NCBI RefSeq assembly: GCF_019880245.1
Contig: NZ_CP082286.1
Location: forward strand, 2,808,521 to 2,872,520
From: Halobaculum roseum
Lineage (GTDB): Archaea > Halobacteriota > Halobacteria > Halobacteriales > Haloferacaceae
DNA length: 64,000 nucleotides
Reading direction: 5' to 3'
A model generated the notes under the pieces. That model had not been told where the DNA came from. It saw only the letters and a program-made list of their open reading frames with translations, and made no database searches. The first letter of the stretch is position 1. Every line of letters begins with the position of its first letter. Made by a program: the position numbers and the translations under genes. Shown here one piece after another: positions 26,191-33,459 of the stretch.

Positions 26191-27132
26191 TTACTCCTCC
26201 CCCTCGTCGTCCGCGTCCGCTTCGTCCTCTTCCATCTCCGCGACGAGGTCCTCGGCCTCTGCCTCGACGTCCTCGTCGAGGTCGTCGAGCTCGGGCTCCT
26301 CCTCCTCGGGCTCGGCCGTCTCGGCCGCGTCGCCGTCGGCGGTCTCGTCGGCCTCGATGACCTCCTCGACGACCTCCTCGTCGATGACCTCCTCGGGTTC
26401 GCCCTCGGGGATCTCCGGCTCCTCGAAGTCGCCCTCGGCCTCGTCGGCCTCCGGGACCTCCTCGTCGTCAACGTCGGCCAGCAGGTCCTCGACGCCCTCG
26501 TCGGACGCGGCGGCCTGCTCGACCTCGGGCGCGTCGGCGTCGTCGGCGATCTCGAAGTCGTCGGGCAGCTCCGCGCCCGGCGGGATGATCTTGACGGTGA
26601 CGCCGATGGTGCCGAGCTTCATGACCGCGACGCCCTGACCCTCGTCGACGACGTCCTCGGCGGGCTCGCCGTTGTGCTTGATGTAGCCGCGGTTGAACTT
26701 CTCCACGCGCGAGCGGGCGCCAGTGACCTTCCCGGAGAGGACGATCTCGGCGCCCAGCGCGCCCGCGTCCATGATCCGGTCGATCGTGGTGTGGCCCGCA
26801 CGGCGGAAGTACCAGCCGCGCTCGAGGGCGTTCGCGAGACGGTCCGCGACGATCTTCGCGTTGAGGTCGGGTTCGTCGACCTCCTGCACGTCGATCTGCG
26901 GGTCGTCCATGTCGAAGCGCTCCTCGAGCTCGGTGGTCACCTTGCGGATGTTCTTCCCGCCCTTGCCGATCACCATGCCGGGCTTCTCGGCCTTGAGCAC
27001 GATCTGGGTGCCCATGGGCGTCTTCGCGACCTCCATCCCGCCGTAGCCGGCGCGACCGAGCTCGTCCTCGAAGAACTCGTTGATCTGGCTCCGCTGGAGC
27101 CCGTCCTCGATGAACTGGTGCTCGTCCGCCAT
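26191..27132 (-). CDS. rps3: Ribosomal protein uS3 with long acidic tail
   Basis: A 313-residue uS3, helping form the mRNA entry channel. The KH domain has VLKAEKPGMVIGKGGKNIRK near 46-65 with the GKGG loop, and RNA contacts continue to IIPPGAELPDDFEIADDAD near 200. After that, about 110 residues are almost entirely Asp, Glu, Ala and Val, an unusually long acidic tail, though such tails are known in Halobacteria. Confidence 0.97.
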   Translation of the reverse strand: MADEHQFIEDGLQRSQINEFFEDELGRAGYGGMEVAKTPMGTQIVLKAEKPGMVIGKGGKNIRKVTTELEERFDMDDPQIDVQEVDEPDLNAKIVADRLANALERGWYFRRAGHTTIDRIMDAGALGAEIVLSGKVTGARSRVEKFNRGYIKHNGEPAEDVVDEGQGVAVMKLGTIGVTVKIIPPGAELPDDFEIADDADAPEVEQAAASDEGVEDLLADVDDEEVPEADEAEGDFEEPEIPEGEPEEVIDEEVVEEVIEADETADGDAAETAEPEEEEPELDDLDEDVEAEAEDLVAEMEEDEADADDEGEE

Positions 27133-27133
27133 G

Positions 27134-27592
27134 TTATTCGTCCTCCTCGATGATCATTTCGACGTCCACTTGCGGGGTGTTCCAGGCGCTCGCGCGACCC
27201 ATCGCTCGGGGCTTGCGGCCCTGCTGCTCGCCGACCTTGTGGGCGGCGACGTGTTTGATCGTCATCGACTCGCCGTCGAACCCCTGCTCGTCGGCGTTGT
27301 GTTTGACGTTCTCAAGGAGCTTTAGGAAGTCCTTGGAGGCCTTCTCGGGGGAGCGGCCGGCGTCCCAGCCGTCGATGTCCGAACGGTGACCGACGCCGGA
27401 GTTGTGCTTGCGGAACGGGACGGAGCGCTCCCCGTCGATGACCGCATGCAGGTACTCCTCGGCGTCGGCGACCGTCTCGCCCTTCAGTTCGCGGGCGATG
27501 GCCTTGCTGTGCTTGAAGCTGATCTGCCGCTCGCGGAGCATCCCCTTGGCGGTGGTCTCCGGGTCGGCGTCGACGCTGTAGCTGATTCCCAT
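27134..27592 (-). CDS. rpl22: Ribosomal protein uL22
   Basis: A 152-residue uL22, whose loop lines the exit tunnel. It starts MGISYSVDADPETTAKGMLR and has the tunnel-loop region HVAAHKVGEQQGRKPRAMGR near 120-139. One-nt gap after uS3. Confidence 0.97.
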   Translation of the reverse strand: MGISYSVDADPETTAKGMLRERQISFKHSKAIARELKGETVADAEEYLHAVIDGERSVPFRKHNSGVGHRSDIDGWDAGRSPEKASKDFLKLLENVKHNADEQGFDGESMTIKHVAAHKVGEQQGRKPRAMGRASAWNTPQVDVEMIIEEDE

Positions 27593-27594
27593 TG

Positions 27595-28017
27595 TTACTT
27601 GAGGGGCACGAACTTCGAGGACCGGGTCGCGCCGATGCCGGCCTGACCGTGTTCCACGGAGTTGCGAGTCAGGTTGAACTCGCCCAGGTAGTGCCCGATC
27701 ATCTCGGGCTCCACCTTGACGCGCTCGAAGTGACTTCCGTCGTACACCTCGAACGTGAGGCCGACGAACGACGGCAGGATCGGCATGTCCCGGACGTGCG
27801 TCCGGATCGGGTCGTTCGCCGTCTCCTCTTCCGTGGCGTCCTCGGCGCTCTCCAGCAGCTTCCGCTGCTGGATCCCGAGTCCTCGGTCGATGGTTCGCCG
27901 CGCGCGGGCGGGAAGCAGTGCTTTGACCTCGTCGAGCTCCATTGCCTGCAGCTCGTCGAGCGTGTGGCCGCGGTAGGTGAACTCACCCTCGCGACCGGTG
28001 CGGTATTCCGAACTCAT
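27595..28017 (-). CDS. rps19: Ribosomal protein uS19
   Basis: A 140-residue uS19, in the 30S head near the A-site finger. The signature [20 protein letters not shown] near 92-111 and [20 protein letters not shown] near 113-132 are intact, as is the C-terminal [10 protein letters not shown]. Confidence 0.97.
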   Translation of the reverse strand: MSSEYRTGREGEFTYRGHTLDELQAMELDEVKALLPARARRTIDRGLGIQQRKLLESAEDATEEETANDPIRTHVRDMPILPSFVGLTFEVYDGSHFERVKVEPEMIGHYLGEFNLTRNSVEHGQAGIGATRSSKFVPLK

Positions 28018-28020
28018 GGT

Positions 28021-28749
28021 TTAGTTGTCCCCTCCGCGGCCAGTCCGCTTGGAGGCGATGTCGCCGACCTTCCGTCCCGGCGGGGCGTTCCGCGAAACGG
28101 ACTTCGGCTGTCCGGGGTGCTGGCGGCCGCCGCCACCGAACGGGTGGTCGACGGCGTTCATCGCGACGCCACGGACGCGCGGGTACTTCGTCCCGCGACT
28201 CCGCATCTTGTGGTACTTCTTTCCGGCCTTCACGAACGGCTTCTCCGTGCGACCGCCGCCCGCGACCACGCCGATGGTCGCGCGACAGTCGGGGTTGAGC
28301 CGCTTGACCTCCCCGGAGGGGAGCTGGACGACCGCGACGTCGCGGTCGTGGGTGAGCAGCGTCGCGTTGACGCCTGAGGCGCGGGCGAACTTACCGCCGT
28401 CGCCGGGCTTGGACTCGACGTTGCACACCGGAACCCCCTCGGGGATCTCCGCGATGGGGAGCGTGTTGCCGGGCTTGATCTCCGCGGAGACGCCGACCGA
28501 CAGCGTCTCGCCGACCGTGATGCCCTCGGGGGCGAGCACGAGGCGGCGGTCGCCGTCCTCGAACTCGACGTCCGCGAGCGGGGCCGAGCGGGCGGGGTCG
28601 TGCTCGATGCCGACGACCTCGCCGTGGACGGTGTCCGCCTCGTCCTCCGCGATCTTCTTGTGCTGTTTGTCCGATTTGTACCGGTGCGACGGGGCTCGGA
28701 ACGTCGAGCCGCCGCGACCGCGTCGTTGTCCTTGAATTCTGCGTCCCAT
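28021..28749 (-). CDS. rpl2: Ribosomal protein uL2
   Basis: A 242-residue uL2, essential for the peptidyl-transferase centre. It starts [20 protein letters not shown] and contains [20 protein letters not shown] near 182-201 and [20 protein letters not shown] near 202-221; the His within HPFGGG-type motif is the residue important for peptide transfer in the family. Confidence 0.97.
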   Translation of the reverse strand: MGRRIQGQRRGRGGSTFRAPSHRYKSDKQHKKIAEDEADTVHGEVVGIEHDPARSAPLADVEFEDGDRRLVLAPEGITVGETLSVGVSAEIKPGNTLPIAEIPEGVPVCNVESKPGDGGKFARASGVNATLLTHDRDVAVVQLPSGEVKRLNPDCRATIGVVAGGGRTEKPFVKAGKKYHKMRSRGTKYPRVRGVAMNAVDHPFGGGGRQHPGQPKSVSRNAPPGRKVGDIASKRTGRGGDN

Positions 28750-28751
28750 TA

Positions 28752-29006
28752 TCAGAACACCCCGATGCGGGAGGCGACTTCCTGCGCGTCGCTGTCCTCG
28801 TCGAGTTCGACGGTCGCCTTCTTCGTCCCCTGCGGGGTCACCTGCGTCCGGACCGACTCGACGCCGACGTCGAACTGCGCGGCGACGGCGTCGGCGATCT
28901 CGGGCTTGGCGGCGTCCACGTCGACGATGAACTGGAGCTTGTTCTGGAAGTCCATCTCGTCCATCGCCTTCTCGGTGACGAGCGGGTGGTGGATGACGGA
29001 ACTCAT
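28752..29006 (-). CDS. rpl23: Ribosomal protein uL23
   Basis: An 84-residue uL23, the docking site for SRP and other exit-tunnel factors. It starts [20 protein letters not shown], the family's N-terminal signature, and ends [10 protein letters not shown]. Overlaps the uL4 stop/start by 4 nt. Confidence 0.97.
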   Translation of the reverse strand: MSSVIHHPLVTEKAMDEMDFQNKLQFIVDVDAAKPEIADAVAAQFDVGVESVRTQVTPQGTKKATVELDEDSDAQEVASRIGVF

Positions 29007-29749
29007 CGCTCGGCCACCTCCTCCAGCGCGCTCTCGGTGAAGACCGTCAGGCGACCGGCGTGCGTGCCGGGCGCCAGGTCCTCGACGCTCACCTCGCGGC
29101 CGGTCGCCACGTCGGCGCCGGCGAGATTGCGCGCCGCCTTCGACGGCTCCTCGCCGGTGACGAACAGGACCGACTTCGGCTCCTGAGTCTTGCGCCCGCG
29201 GGTCGTGCCGCGGCCGGCGCGGATCGAGCGCCCCTCGTCGGCGCGCTCGATGTCGTCGGCGATTCCGACGGCCTCGAGGAAGGAGACGACCTCCTTCGTC
29301 TTCACGAGGTCCTCGAACTCGTCGGAGACGACGAGCGGGAGCTCGGTGTCCTCGTCGAAGGCGTGGCCGCGCTCGGCGACCAGCTCGGCGTCGGCGGTGG
29401 CCGCGATGGCCGACCGCGTCGCGAGCTTGCGCTCCTTGTCGTTCACCTTCTTGGTCTGGTCCTTCTCGGCCTTCGGCGGGTGGGCCTTGCGACCCTTGAC
29501 GGTCTGCGGGACGCGGCGACCCTGCCCGTTCTGTCGGGGCACGTGGGCCATGCCGCGGCCGGAGCCGAACGACTCCGCGGGTGTGCGGAGGCCGGCGAAC
29601 TCGTCGGCGCCGTACGCCTGTTTCCGGTTTGCCTGCGCGGCGACGACGGACCGCCGGATCAGATCCGAGCGGAACTCCGTCTCGAAGACGTCGGGGAGGT
29701 CGACCTCGCCCGCCTCGTCGCCGTTCAGGTCTCGTACTGTTGCCTTCAT
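29003..29749 (-). CDS. rpl4: Ribosomal protein uL4
   Basis: A 248-residue uL4, whose loop reaches into the exit tunnel. It begins [20 protein letters not shown], with the tunnel loop [20 protein letters not shown] near 62-81 and the globular end [20 protein letters not shown] near 208-227. Shares one base with the uL3 stop (TAATG). Confidence 0.97.
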   Translation of the reverse strand: MKATVRDLNGDEAGEVDLPDVFETEFRSDLIRRSVVAAQANRKQAYGADEFAGLRTPAESFGSGRGMAHVPRQNGQGRRVPQTVKGRKAHPPKAEKDQTKKVNDKERKLATRSAIAATADAELVAERGHAFDEDTELPLVVSDEFEDLVKTKEVVSFLEAVGIADDIERADEGRSIRAGRGTTRGRKTQEPKSVLFVTGEEPSKAARNLAGADVATGREVSVEDLAPGTHAGRLTVFTESALEEVAER

Positions 29750-30765
29750 TATCCTTGGTTCGATGCGGTGGAGACGTAGCGCACCTCGGGATCGAGGCGC
29801 GGCTGGTCGTTCGGCCGGATGGCCGGGCGGAACCGCAGGAGGCGCTTGGAGGGACCCGGCAGCGAGCCCTTCACGAGCGCGTAGTGGCCGTCCACCTCGC
29901 CGTAGCCCTTGAAGCCGCCCTCGACGGAGGCGTCGTCGCCCTCGCCGAAGTCGATGAGCCGCTTGTTGAGCTCCGTGCGCTGGTGGTAGCCGGTCTGTCC
30001 CTGCTGGGGGACGGTCGAGCGAACGCGCGAGGGGTTCCACGGGCCGAGGTTACCGATCCGGCGCCGCCAGCCCTGTCGCGCGTGCTTGCCCTTCCGCTTC
30101 TGGACGCCCCAGCGCTTGACGGGGCCCTGGGTGCCCTTCCCCTTCGTGACGCCGGAGACGTCGGTGTACTCGCCCGCGCGGAAGACGTCGCCGAACTCGT
30201 GTTCGCCGCCGTCCTCCAGCAGGTCGAGCCCGTAGTCGAGGCGCTCCCCGAGGGAGCCGCCGCCGACACGTGTCTCCATCACGTCGGGCTTCTTCTTGGG
30301 GACGTTCGAGAGCGCGGCCGGCTCGGTGTGGGTGATGAACCGGAGGTCGTCGACGACGCCGTCGTCGACCAGTTCGCGCAGCTCCTCGGCGTCCTCCTCG
30401 AAGGTGTTCTCCGCCGGCAGGTCGAGCGTGCGGTCGAGCTCCTCGTGGAACTCGGTGGCCCACACTTCGGTGACCGGCTTCTGTCCGTACGGCGTGTCCT
30501 CGTAGGCTCGCAGGGCGGCCGCCCGCATGGGGGGCACCTCCACGACCGTCACGGGAACGGACTCCTCCATCCCCTCGCGCGGGGAGTCGGATTCGTCGTT
30601 CACCATGACGACGTGGGTCATGCCCGCCTTGTAGCCCGCGAAGCCCTGGACGGCGGCGGCGCCGTCGTCCTCGGGCCACGAGCGGATGCGGGGGACTTCG
30701 CTGCTCGCGCGCTTGCGCGGGCCGAAGCCCAGCGAACCCTTGCGTGGTCTGCTTGGTTGTGGCAT
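29749..30765 (-). CDS. rpl3: Ribosomal protein uL3
   Basis: A 338-residue uL3, near the peptidyl-transferase centre. It starts MPQPSRPRKGSLGFGPRKRA and contains FAGYKAGMTHVVMVNDESDS near 42-61, TDVSGVTKGKGTQGPVKRWG near 201-220, and WNPSRVRSTVPQQGQTGYHQ with the W-finger-like loop. First ribosomal gene of the cluster, 10 nt after the SPOUT methyltransferase gene. Confidence 0.97.
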   Translation of the reverse strand: MPQPSRPRKGSLGFGPRKRASSEVPRIRSWPEDDGAAAVQGFAGYKAGMTHVVMVNDESDSPREGMEESVPVTVVEVPPMRAAALRAYEDTPYGQKPVTEVWATEFHEELDRTLDLPAENTFEEDAEELRELVDDGVVDDLRFITHTEPAALSNVPKKKPDVMETRVGGGSLGERLDYGLDLLEDGGEHEFGDVFRAGEYTDVSGVTKGKGTQGPVKRWGVQKRKGKHARQGWRRRIGNLGPWNPSRVRSTVPQQGQTGYHQRTELNKRLIDFGEGDDASVEGGFKGYGEVDGHYALVKGSLPGPSKRLLRFRPAIRPNDQPRLDPEVRYVSTASNQG

Positions 30766-30775
30766 TGTGTTTGGC

Positions 30776-31609
30776 TTACTCCGTGAGTGTGAGCGGCGAG
30801 AGCGCGGCGAAGATCGCCTCTTCGGTCCGCACCACCTCGCTGCCCTGTCGCGGAATCGCGTTCAGCCAGAGGTCGAACCCCGAGCCGTCCGTGGCGTCGG
30901 GGTCGACCGGGACATCCTCGGTGTCCATGCCGAGGATGGCCGGGAGCCCCCTGCCGGGCGAGCCGAACGCGACGGCGACGTGTGTGTCGCGCATGCGTGC
31001 ACGCACGTCGGCCAGGCCGGACACGGACAGTTCGCGTCCGTGTCGCGACGTGGCGACGGCGAGTTCGGCGTCGGCGAGGGCGTCCTCCAAGGCCGCGCCC
31101 GTCACCCGAAACCCCGGTGCGGGGTCGTCGGTGAGGCGGGCACGGACCGGTTCTCTCGAAGAGACCCTGACGGTGACGCGCTCCCCCTCCACGTACTCCC
31201 GTCCGGGAGACGCGTGTAGGGAGATCGGGTGTTGCGTTCCGCAATTGACCCGAACGCGGCCTTCAGGTCCGACCTCGGTCACGATTCCCTCTCGTAGTTC
31301 CGACCCGTCGGGGCCGGAGCGAGCGGGCCGCATCGGCGGGAGCACGCCGGCGTGCCGGAGTTCCTCGCGTTTTCCCCACACCTCCCGACGGAGGTAGGAG
31401 GGGGTCGCGCAGTACTCCAGCACGGTTCGGACGTACTCGCCGCCTCTGCGGCGTTCGCCTTCCCGGTCCGGGAAGACGACCAACCGGTCCGCCCGGAAGA
31501 CCGTCGCCGCGCGGGCGACGTAACCGAGTTTTCGCGTGGCCTCGCGGCCGTCCTCGGCCTCCCGGACGAGCGACGACGGAACGAGCACGTCGAGCGTCGT
31601 TCCGTTCAT
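30776..31609 (-). CDS. SPOUT-superfamily RNA methyltransferase (putative uridine N3 methyltransferase)
   Basis: A 277-residue SPOUT-class enzyme, first gene of the ribosomal transcript. The central insert (residues about 95-165: PPMRPARSGPDGSELREGIV, GRVRVNCGTQHPISLHASPG) is an OB/TRAM-like RNA-binding domain inside the knotted fold. The SAM-binding knot is probably AFGSPGRGLPAILGMD near 217-232 and LNAIPRQGSEVVRTEEAIFA near 251-270. The family is annotated as putative RNA (uridine-N3) methyltransferase; the archaeal target is, to my knowledge, not proven. MNGTTLDVLVPSS was chosen as start because a TATA element lies at proper distance. Confidence 0.88.
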   Translation of the reverse strand: MNGTTLDVLVPSSLVREAEDGREATRKLGYVARAATVFRADRLVVFPDREGERRRGGEYVRTVLEYCATPSYLRREVWGKREELRHAGVLPPMRPARSGPDGSELREGIVTEVGPEGRVRVNCGTQHPISLHASPGREYVEGERVTVRVSSREPVRARLTDDPAPGFRVTGAALEDALADAELAVATSRHGRELSVSGLADVRARMRDTHVAVAFGSPGRGLPAILGMDTEDVPVDPDATDGSGFDLWLNAIPRQGSEVVRTEEAIFAALSPLTLTE

Positions 31610-31651
31610 TGTCGCTGCACCGGACTGTACTCCGTTGATCCTCAGCCGCGG

Positions 31652-31659
31652 CGTAAAAG
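31652..31659 (-). promoter_or_regulatory. Probable promoter element of the S10/spc run
   Basis: On the minus strand CTTTTACG lies about 43-50 nt before the SPOUT gene start, implying a leader of roughly 15-20 nt. It is the only TATA-like element seen directly upstream of the ribosomal run. Confidence 0.4.
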
Positions 31660-31806
31660 GGTGTTGAATCACGTCCCCCGCCGTCACGCCGTCACACACC
31701 CGTCCGCGGGCGTTTCACGTGTGAACCACTCCCGTACCAGACGCCGTCACACGGGTGCGATCGCACCCCACGATACGTTCCCGCACGGCGCCGTCGGAGG
31801 AACGGA

Positions 31807-31814
31807 TTTATATA
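31807..31814 (+). promoter_or_regulatory. TATA element of tRNA-Gly
   Basis: TTTATATA, the strongest TATA box in the window, lies 67 nt before the tRNA. Transcription would start about 31838-31842, giving a 5' leader of about 40 nt to be removed by RNase P. Confidence 0.65.
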
Positions 31815-31880
31815 CAACCCTGCCGTTAGTGGTGAATGCGCACCGGGAGAAAGCCACAGACGGCGCCCGGATGCAGGTAC

Positions 31881-31951
31881 GCACTGGTAGTGTAGTGGTA
31901 TCACGTGACCTTGCCATGGTCACAACCTGGGTTCAAATCCCAGCCAGTGCA
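31881..31951 (+). tRNA. tRNA-Gly (GCC)
   Basis: A 71-nt tRNA without encoded CCA. The acceptor stem pairs GCACTGG (31881-31887) with CCAGTGC (31944-31950), with discriminator A at 31951. The anticodon stem TGACC/GGTCA (31906-31910/31918-31922) encloses TTGCCAT with anticodon GCC at 31913-31915. The T arm is CTGGG/CCCAG around TTCAAAT (31927-31943). All helices are canonical, so the tRNA should be functional. No intron. Its 3' end is duplicated downstream (see 32072-32098). Confidence 0.95.
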
Positions 31952-31956
31952 GTTCT
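31930..31956 (+). repeat. Direct repeat copy 1: tRNA-Gly 3' end
   Basis: A 27-nt segment from the T stem through the discriminator plus five following bases, starting GGTTCAAATCCCAG. Identical to 32072-32098, 142 bp downstream. Confidence 0.85.
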
Positions 31957-31968
31957 CTGCCGGCGACC

Positions 31969-31997
31969 GAACTCGCGAGGCGACGCCTCGCGAGTTC
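31969..31997. repeat. Perfect 14-bp inverted repeat with 1-nt loop
   Basis: GAACTCGCGAGGCG, then A, then its exact complement, 18 nt after the tRNA 3' end. It could end tRNA transcription or be one of the hairpin-type intergenic repeats seen elsewhere in the window. Confidence 0.8.
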
Positions 31998-32019
31998 CGC
32001 CGGCCGTGTCTCTCCTCGA

Positions 32020-32084
32020 TGGGATTTGAAGTAGACCGGACGCGCGCAGCGTAGCGAGCACGTCCGGGCGTGGTTCAAATCCCA
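32020..32084. repeat. Nested hairpin built on a tRNA T-arm sequence
   Basis: The outer arms TGGGATTTGAA (32020-32030) and TTCAAATCCCA (32074-32084) are exact complements, and the right arm equals the tRNA-Gly T arm. The inner arms CCGGACG (32036-32042) and CGTCCGG (32061-32067) also pair, giving an 11-bp plus 7-bp interrupted stem. Confidence 0.75.
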
Positions 32085-32098
32085 GCCAGTGCAGTTCT
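32072..32098 (+). repeat. Direct repeat copy 2: duplicated tRNA-Gly 3' end
   Basis: 27 nt identical to 31930-31956. The preceding sequence is not tRNA-like, so this is a fragment, not a second tRNA. A 3'-end tRNA duplication of this kind is what site-specific integration leaves behind, but the space between copies is only 115 bp. Confidence 0.85.
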
Positions 32099-32143
32099 GT
32101 CGCGACCACTCGACGAACGAGGCGCAGCCTCGCGAGTCAACGC

Positions 32144-32166
32144 GCGATCGCGTGCCACGCGATCGC
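32144..32166. repeat. Perfect 11-bp inverted repeat with 1-nt loop
   Basis: GCGATCGCGTG, then C, then its exact complement. Similar in design to the repeat at 31969-31997, and it lies 46 nt after the second tRNA fragment. Confidence 0.7.
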
Positions 32167-32213
32167 CCGCGGGGCCAACGCTTATTCCACCCCCGCCGCA
32201 TCCCCGAGTACCG

Positions 32214-32615
32214 ATGGACGATCTAGACGATGTCTTCGTCGCGCAGGTGATGTCCGAGAGCCTCTACACCGTCACGCCCGACACGCTGGTCGAGGACGCG
32301 GCGAAGGGGATGATGGAGCGCGGGATCGGCTCGGTGATCGTCGTCGACGACGACGGGACCCTCCGCGGGATCCTCACCAACACCGACTTCGTGCAGATCG
32401 TCGCGGAGCGACAGCCGAAGGACCAGACCCCGGTCTCCGAGTACATGAGCACGGACCTGGTCACCGCCGACCCCGGCGACTCGCTGGCGGACGTGGCCGC
32501 GACGATGCTGGAGCACCGCTTCCACCACATGCCCGTTACGGACGGCGAAAGCGGCGTCGTCGGCGTCGTCTCGACGACCGACCTGACGGCGTACGTCTCG
32601 AACCTCCCCGCCTGA
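32214..32615 (+). CDS. Tandem CBS-domain protein
   Basis: A 133-residue protein made of two CBS domains (a Bateman module) and nothing else. Domain 1 is MSESLYTVTPDTLVEDAAKG (about 11-30) through GILTNTDFVQIV, domain 2 MSTDLVTADPGDSLADVAAT (about 78-97) through GVVSTTDLTAYVS. Such modules bind adenine nucleotides or SAM and regulate a partner. No partner is adjacent. The start MDDLDDVFVAQVMS follows CTTATTCC (32181-32188) at leaderless spacing. Converges with the next gene, leaving a 4-nt gap. Confidence 0.88.
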   Translation: MDDLDDVFVAQVMSESLYTVTPDTLVEDAAKGMMERGIGSVIVVDDDGTLRGILTNTDFVQIVAERQPKDQTPVSEYMSTDLVTADPGDSLADVAATMLEHRFHHMPVTDGESGVVGVVSTTDLTAYVSNLPA

Positions 32616-32619
32616 ATCG

Positions 32620-32919
32620 CTACGCCGCGTCCCCGCTCGTGTCCTCGACGTCCTCGCCGGCGTCGCCGCCGTAGCCGACGGCGTTGGCCGTCTCGACGAG
32701 CGCGAGTCCGTCGAGCGAGCAGAGGTCGTCGACCGCCTCCTGGGGCAGGACCACCCGGTAGGAGTCGAACTGGAGGTCGCCGGTCACCTCGCCGTCGAGC
32801 GCCGCGACGGCCTCGCGAAAGCCGTCGGCGTCGCGGTCGCCGAGTTCGACGACGAGCGTCGCCGACTCGCCCGGAACGGGGTCCTCGCGCAGCCGCCTGA
32901 CCGGATGGCTCACGTACAC
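32620..32919 (-). CDS. Small uncharacterised haloarchaeal protein
   Basis: A 99-residue protein from a GTG start (32917-32919; a second GTG two codons later is equally possible). VYVSHPVRRLREDPVPGESA begins it, then ATLVVELGDRDADGFREAVA and LQFDSYRVVLPQEAVDDLCS: an alternating strand-helix pattern like a small ferredoxin-like or ACT-like fold. The final 16 residues are acidic. I do not recognise a characterised family. Convergent with the CBS gene and divergent from the thiamine-binding gene. Confidence 0.65.
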   Translation of the reverse strand: MYVSHPVRRLREDPVPGESATLVVELGDRDADGFREAVAALDGEVTGDLQFDSYRVVLPQEAVDDLCSLDGLALVETANAVGYGGDAGEDVEDTSGDAA

Positions 32920-33050
32920 GGACTCCCGGAGGACCGCGGCGGTGTTGTGTGTTTCCCGTTGCCGTCGCGGTTCACCCCGCTGACAGCGCCGTCGCCCGCG
33001 CCGCACGCCGAGGGGGAAACCGATTTGCGTCCCGCCGCCGTCGGTTCGGT

Positions 33051-33365
33051 ATGACCGTCATCGCGATGTTGAGCGTCGCGCCGGTCGTCGAGGGGAGCAT
33101 GGCGGGCGAGGTCGCCGAGGCCGTGGACGCGCTCGACGAGTTCGACGTGGACTACGAGACGAACCCCATGGGAACCGTGATCGAGGCCGACGAGATCGAG
33201 GAAGTGATGGTCGCCGCGACGGCCGCGCACAACGCCGTCGACGGCGACCGCGTCTCCACGTTCCTCAAGATCGACGACAAGCGGACCCGTGACCGGCGCG
33301 CACGCGAGAAGGTCGACGCCGTCGAGCGCGAACTCGGCCGCCCGGCCCGGAGCGACCCGAATTAA
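33051..33365 (+). CDS. Thiamine-binding family protein (MTH1187/YkoF-like)
   Basis: A 104-residue protein with one MTH1187-type ferredoxin-like domain: MTVIAMLSVAPVVEGSMAGE, YETNPMGTVIEADEIEEVMV, and AAHNAVDGDRVSTFLKIDDK. Family members bind thiamine or its pyrimidine part and form tetramers; whether they act as carriers or sensors is unclear. GATTTGCG (33022-33029) lies 22-29 nt before the ATG. Its stop codon is part of the first TTAATAACT repeat of the next gene's control region. Confidence 0.8.
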   Translation: MTVIAMLSVAPVVEGSMAGEVAEAVDALDEFDVDYETNPMGTVIEADEIEEVMVAATAAHNAVDGDRVSTFLKIDDKRTRDRRAREKVDAVERELGRPARSDPN

Positions 33366-33426
33366 TAACTCAGTCGGATATAGTTACTAGAAACGAGCAG
33401 TCAAAGCCCGAGTGTTAGCAGTTGGG

Positions 33427-33435
33427 TTAATAACT
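33427..33435 (+). promoter_or_regulatory. TTAATAACT: TATA element overlapped by GTTA-A-TAAC palindrome
   Basis: TTAATAACT lies 25-33 nt before the P-ATPase ATG and serves as its TATA box. The palindrome GTTA-A-TAAC (33426-33434) covers it, so a bound repressor would block TBP. The same 9-mer occurs at 33362-33370, and TAGTTACTA at 33381-33389 is related. Confidence 0.5.
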
Positions 33436-33459
33436 AACGAGCCGTTACTCCGGGATAAG

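Noticed and set aside
31953-32098. Second tRNA gene
   Set aside because: The repeated 27 nt contain only the T arm and acceptor 3' side; no 5' half or anticodon arm precedes it.
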